DNA of 6,682 nucleotides from NCBI GenBank assembly GCA_959018155.1, contig CAUEKH010000140.1:1-6682 (forward strand), written 5' to 3'. The notes beneath the pieces were generated by a model, which saw only the letters and a list, made by a program, of their open reading frames with translations, made no database searches and had not been told where the DNA came from. The position numbers were made by a program, and so were the translations under genes. Origin of the DNA: an uncultured Hungatella sp. Lineage in GTDB: Bacteria; Bacillota; Clostridia; Lachnospirales; Lachnospiraceae. Each line of letters starts with the position of its first letter. Position 1 is the stretch's first letter. Below are positions 3,665-6,682 of the stretch, piece after piece.

Positions 3665-6598
3665 GTGCCTGAGACAACTAAGAAGAAGACAACATCGAAG
3701 ACAACAGCAAAAAAAGGGACAAGCGGAAAGGCCGGAAGACCGGCTAAGACGAACAGCAGAAAAAATGCCGTGGATTCGGAACCAGAGTTTATCCGATCAG
3801 AAGTCATTATTATCATGTCATTTGCGGCGGCGGCCATTCTATTTTTGAGCAACTTTAAACTGTGCGGGGTTGTGGGAGATTTTCTGCGGAGCCTGCAGCT
3901 TGGAATTTTCGGAGGGATAGGATATATTGCTCCTGTTTTGTTGTTTACGGGAACGTGTTTTTATATCTCAAACCGCGGAAATCCGAGAGCCATGTTTAAA
4001 TTGGTTTCAGTAATTCTGGCGACCGTATCTCTGTGCGGGTTATTCCAGCTGCTGTTTGGCGAGCGGCTCAGCGCGAATGGGAAGATTATGGATCTCTATA
4101 TGACCGCGGCGGCTACCGGTAAAGGCGGCGGTCTGATTGGCGGTCTGCTTGCGGAGTCATTTATCGGCCTGATTGGAATGGTGGGCGCCTATGTGGTGAT
4201 CATCGTATTCGTGATTATTTCTGCGGTCTGTATTACGGAAAAATCGTTTGTAGGCGCCGTGAAGAAGAGCGGCGGGAAGGCATATCAGCACGCCCGGGAA
4301 AATATGGAAATCCGACGGGAAATCCATGAAGAGCGCCAGGAAGAACGGCGGCGTCTGCGGGAAGAGAAGCTGCGCGGCGTCAACTTGGAGGCGACGAAGA
4401 TTTCCGCGCCGGAAGAGGATTACAGAGCGGCGGAACCGGACATTTATCCAGAAGAACCGGATGACATTGATGTACACGCAGGCCGTCTAGCAGCCTCTGC
4501 TTCGGCAGCGCAGCCGGCGGTTAAGACTGTCAAAGAACCTGTGCAGGAGGAAAAGAAGGAGCCGGCTTTCAATCCGGTCAATATTTTCCGCGGAAGTATT
4601 TCTCCAAAGCCGGTGGTGGTCAGCGAGGAAGAGGAAGAAGAACTGCCTGGCTATGGAACGTTAAATGATGGACCGGTTAAGGAGAATATTGTAGAGCCGT
4701 ATCACAGTGAAGTGCCCTTTGACGTGGAGGATGAGGTTCCGTTTGATATCGAGGCGGCGAATACCCTCTATATGAAGAAGGAAACCCGCACCTTGGAAGA
4801 GATGGAGGTTGTGGAGGAAGAATTCTACCCCACCGACCCGGTGGAAACGGGCGTGAACTACAGCGATACCTTCTCGATTCCGGAAGAGCCAAAGCGCGTG
4901 GTCACTGCTTCCGGTAAAGTCATAGAAACCGACACAGAAGCACTCCAGAAAAAGCTGGAGAAGAGGGAAGAGAAGCCGGAGTACAGGGCGGAGATAAGAA
5001 CAGAATCGAAACCAGGAGTTAAATCAGAGACGAAACCAGTGACCCAGTCAGTGACGAAACCGGGGCTGAAGCCGGGGGCTGACGATATGAGCGTCAGCCA
5101 GGAGATTAAGCAGAAGGAAGAGGTCGTTGTAAAGAAAGAGTACGTATTCCCACCGGTGACTCTCCTTAAGCAGGGGAAGAATACAGGGATATTTTCTGAT
5201 AAGGAATATAAGGAGACGGCCATCAAGCTGCAGCAGACCCTGCATAATTTCGGGGTCGGCGTGACGGTGACCAATATCAGCTGCGGCCCTTCTGTCACCC
5301 GGTATGAACTTCATCCGGAACAGGGCGTGAAGGTCAGCCGGATTGTGGGTCTGGCCGATGATATCAAGCTGAGTCTGGCGGCGGCGGATATCCGTATTGA
5401 GGCGCCGATTCCCGGTAAATCGGCAGTGGGAATCGAGGTGCCGAACAAAGAAAATAACACGGTTTATCTGCGAGATCTTCTGGAGGCTGATGAGTTTAAA
5501 AACCATCCTTCCAGAATTGCATTTGCAGTCGGCAAGGATATCGGCGGCCAGGTGGTTGTGGCGGATATCGGTAAGATGCCTCACTTACTGATTGCGGGCG
5601 CGACCGGTTCCGGTAAATCGGTCTGTATCAATACCCTGATTATGAGTATTATCTACAAGGCCAATCCGGAAGATGTCAAGTTAATCATGGTTGACCCCAA
5701 GGTTGTGGAATTAAGTGTTTATAATGGAATTCCGCACCTTCTCCTTCCTGTTGTGACAGATCCAAAGAAGGCGGCGGGGGCATTAAACTGGGCGGTAGCG
5801 GAGATGACGGACCGGTATAATAAGTTTGCTCAGTACAATGTCCGCGATTTAAAGGGATATAACGCAAAGATTGAGAATATCAAGGATATTGAGGACGAGA
5901 ACAAGCCGAAGAAGATGCCTCAGATTATCATTATCATCGACGAGCTTGCGGATTTGATGATGGTAGCGCCGGGGGAGGTGGAGGATGCCATCTGCCGCTT
6001 GGCACAGCTTGCCAGAGCAGCCGGAATCCATCTCGTGATCGCCACCCAGAGGCCGTCGGTCAACGTCATTACCGGCTTAATCAAGGCGAATGTGCCGTCG
6101 CGAATCGCATTTTCCGTGTCGTCCGGCGTGGACTCCAGGACGATTATCGACATGAACGGAGCCGAGAAGCTGCTGGGAAAGGGCGACATGCTGTTCTATC
6201 CGGCCGGATATCCGAAGCCCATGCGTGTCCAGGGCGCGTTCGTATCGGATACCGAGGTTTCCAAGGTGGTGGATTTCCTGACTGACCAGGGGGTAACTGT
6301 AGACTATAACCCGGAGGTGGCAAATATGATTGCCTCGACACCAGCCGGGGGAGATGGTAAGGGCGGCGGTAATGACCGGGATGAATACTTTGTACAGGCT
6401 GGTAAATTTATCATTGAGAAAGACAAGGCCTCCATCGGTATGCTGCAGAGAATGTTTAAGATAGGCTTTAACCGCGCCGCCAGGATTATGGATCAGCTTG
6501 CCGAGGCCGGCGTCGTCGGCGAGGAAGAGGGGACGAAGCCGCGTAAAGTGCTGATGAGCATGGAGGAATTTGAGGAACTGTTGGAGCAGGGATTCTAA
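3665..6598 (+). CDS. ftsK: DNA translocase FtsK/SpoIIIE
   Basis: A 977-residue septal ATPase that pumps chromosomal DNA through the closing division or sporulation septum. A basic tail (1-44) leads into four membrane helices at about 45-63, 79-101, 111-131 and 167-190. A charged, low-complexity cytoplasmic linker spans about 195-490. The motor then begins near FPPVTLLKQG (495): Walker A GATGSGKS at 645-652 (K651), Walker B IIIIIDE ending D759-E760, then LAQLARAAGIHLVIATQRPS. A C-terminal winged-helix gamma domain (about 910-977) should read DNA orientation signals. It is longer than B. subtilis SpoIIIE (about 790 residues), mainly through the linker. The start is GTG, 6 nt after GGGGGA (3653-3658); no nearby in-frame ATG competes. 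It has its own promoter. No terminator is visible after the stop, so read-through into the next gene is possible. Whether it acts in division, sporulation or both cannot be told from sequence. Confidence 0.97.
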   Translation: MPETTKKKTTSKTTAKKGTSGKAGRPAKTNSRKNAVDSEPEFIRSEVIIIMSFAAAAILFLSNFKLCGVVGDFLRSLQLGIFGGIGYIAPVLLFTGTCFYISNRGNPRAMFKLVSVILATVSLCGLFQLLFGERLSANGKIMDLYMTAAATGKGGGLIGGLLAESFIGLIGMVGAYVVIIVFVIISAVCITEKSFVGAVKKSGGKAYQHARENMEIRREIHEERQEERRRLREEKLRGVNLEATKISAPEEDYRAAEPDIYPEEPDDIDVHAGRLAASASAAQPAVKTVKEPVQEEKKEPAFNPVNIFRGSISPKPVVVSEEEEEELPGYGTLNDGPVKENIVEPYHSEVPFDVEDEVPFDIEAANTLYMKKETRTLEEMEVVEEEFYPTDPVETGVNYSDTFSIPEEPKRVVTASGKVIETDTEALQKKLEKREEKPEYRAEIRTESKPGVKSETKPVTQSVTKPGLKPGADDMSVSQEIKQKEEVVVKKEYVFPPVTLLKQGKNTGIFSDKEYKETAIKLQQTLHNFGVGVTVTNISCGPSVTRYELHPEQGVKVSRIVGLADDIKLSLAAADIRIEAPIPGKSAVGIEVPNKENNTVYLRDLLEADEFKNHPSRIAFAVGKDIGGQVVVADIGKMPHLLIAGATGSGKSVCINTLIMSIIYKANPEDVKLIMVDPKVVELSVYNGIPHLLLPVVTDPKKAAGALNWAVAEMTDRYNKFAQYNVRDLKGYNAKIENIKDIEDENKPKKMPQIIIIIDELADLMMVAPGEVEDAICRLAQLARAAGIHLVIATQRPSVNVITGLIKANVPSRIAFSVSSGVDSRTIIDMNGAEKLLGKGDMLFYPAGYPKPMRVQGAFVSDTEVSKVVDFLTDQGVTVDYNPEVANMIASTPAGGDGKGGGNDRDEYFVQAGKFIIEKDKASIGMLQRMFKIGFNRAARIMDQLAEAGVVGEEEGTKPRKVLMSMEEFEELLEQGF
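4709..4756 (+). repeat. Tandem octapeptide in the FtsK linker
   Basis: EVPFDVED (residues 349-356) is followed directly by EVPFDIEA (357-364), encoded by two 24-nt units. Most of the DNA differences are at third positions, so the peptide rather than the DNA appears conserved. It sits in an acidic part of the linker. Confidence 0.7.
5003..5074 (+). repeat. Degenerate 24-nt tandem repeat, three units, in the FtsK linker
   Basis: Three in-frame units encode ESKPGVKS, ETKPVTQS and VTKPGLKP (residues 447-470), placing a Lys-Pro pair every eight residues (449, 457, 465). The first half of each DNA unit is best conserved (GAGACGAAACC-like). The repeat keeps the frame and lies just before the motor domain. 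Confidence 0.65.
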
Positions 6599-6653
6599 AA
6601 GCTGTTTTTTGAGGAGTTCATGGGTCAGATAAGAAAATATATTGAAAATCATT

Positions 6654-6660
6654 AAGGAGG
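6654..6660 (+). promoter_or_regulatory. Ribosome binding site of the gene at the right edge
   Basis: A consensus AAGGAGG lies 9 nt before ATG at 6670. It overlaps the stop of an 11-codon mini ORF (6620-6655) that has GAGGAG 3 nt upstream of its ATG. Confidence 0.75.
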
Positions 6661-6669
6661 AATACACAG

Positions 6670-6682
6670 ATGAAAACAGATA
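6670..6682 (+). CDS. Start of an unidentified gene, truncated by the window edge
   Basis: Only MKTD is visible, after a strong ribosome binding site, on the same strand as ftsK and 71 bp downstream of it. Formate-tetrahydrofolate ligases of Clostridia often begin MKTD, which makes that a guess worth testing, but four residues cannot identify a protein. No terminator is seen between ftsK and this start. Confidence 0.6.

Noticed and set aside
5048..5584. Minus-strand open frame of 178 codons opposite the ftsK motor region
   Set aside because: Antisense shadow of a strongly conserved gene, without ribosome binding site or recognisable domain.
6077..6667. Minus-strand open frame of 196 codons across the 3' end of ftsK
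   Set aside because: Overlaps the conserved motor and gamma domains on the opposite strand and shows no independent coding signal.
1..6682. CRISPR array, insertion sequence, prophage, tRNA or rRNA
   Set aside because: No regularly spaced direct repeats, transposase or integrase motifs, terminal inverted repeats, or RNA gene signatures were seen on either strand.

Overview
The window looks like ordinary chromosome from a low-to-mid GC, spore-forming Firmicute, most likely class Clostridia and perhaps Lachnospiraceae. The reasons are strong AGGAGG-type ribosome binding sites, sigma-A-like promoters, and the TepA and FtsK/SpoIIIE genes lying close together, as tepA-ylzJ-spoIIIE do in Bacillus subtilis. 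The taxonomic call is inference from gene content and protein style. I see no insertion sequence, CRISPR array, tRNA, rRNA or phage gene.

Layout. 1-906 (minus): the N-terminal 302 residues of a citrate synthase that runs off the left edge. 907-1320: a divergent intergenic region holding the citrate synthase promoter, a cluster of TTGT/ACAA half-sites upstream of it, and a leader of about 170 nt with three inverted repeats and an unlisted 50-codon ORF that overlaps the citrate synthase start as ATGA. 1321-1728 (plus): a small membrane-anchored DUF2500 protein. 1856-2632 (plus): TepA, a ClpP-fold serine protease, with its start corrected to the ATG behind AAGGAGG. 2633-2731: a convergent junction with two consecutive hairpins. 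2732-3478 (minus): a two-gene operon, a zinc-finger DUF1801 protein followed by a DUF6506 protein. 3479-3664: a divergent promoter region. 3665-6598 (plus): a full-length 977-residue FtsK/SpoIIIE DNA translocase starting at GTG. 6670-6682: the first codons of another plus-strand gene.

How the genes relate. Citrate synthase feeds carbon into citrate and on towards 2-oxoglutarate and glutamate. TepA and FtsK/SpoIIIE are housekeeping or sporulation-era proteins: a membrane-associated protease-like protein and the septal DNA pump. The DUF1801-DUF6506 pair lies between them on the opposite strand and looks like an insertion into an older arrangement. I find no clear new defence or mobile system. 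The least explained material is non-coding: the structured citrate synthase leader with its overlapping small ORF, and the paired hairpins at 2646-2733.
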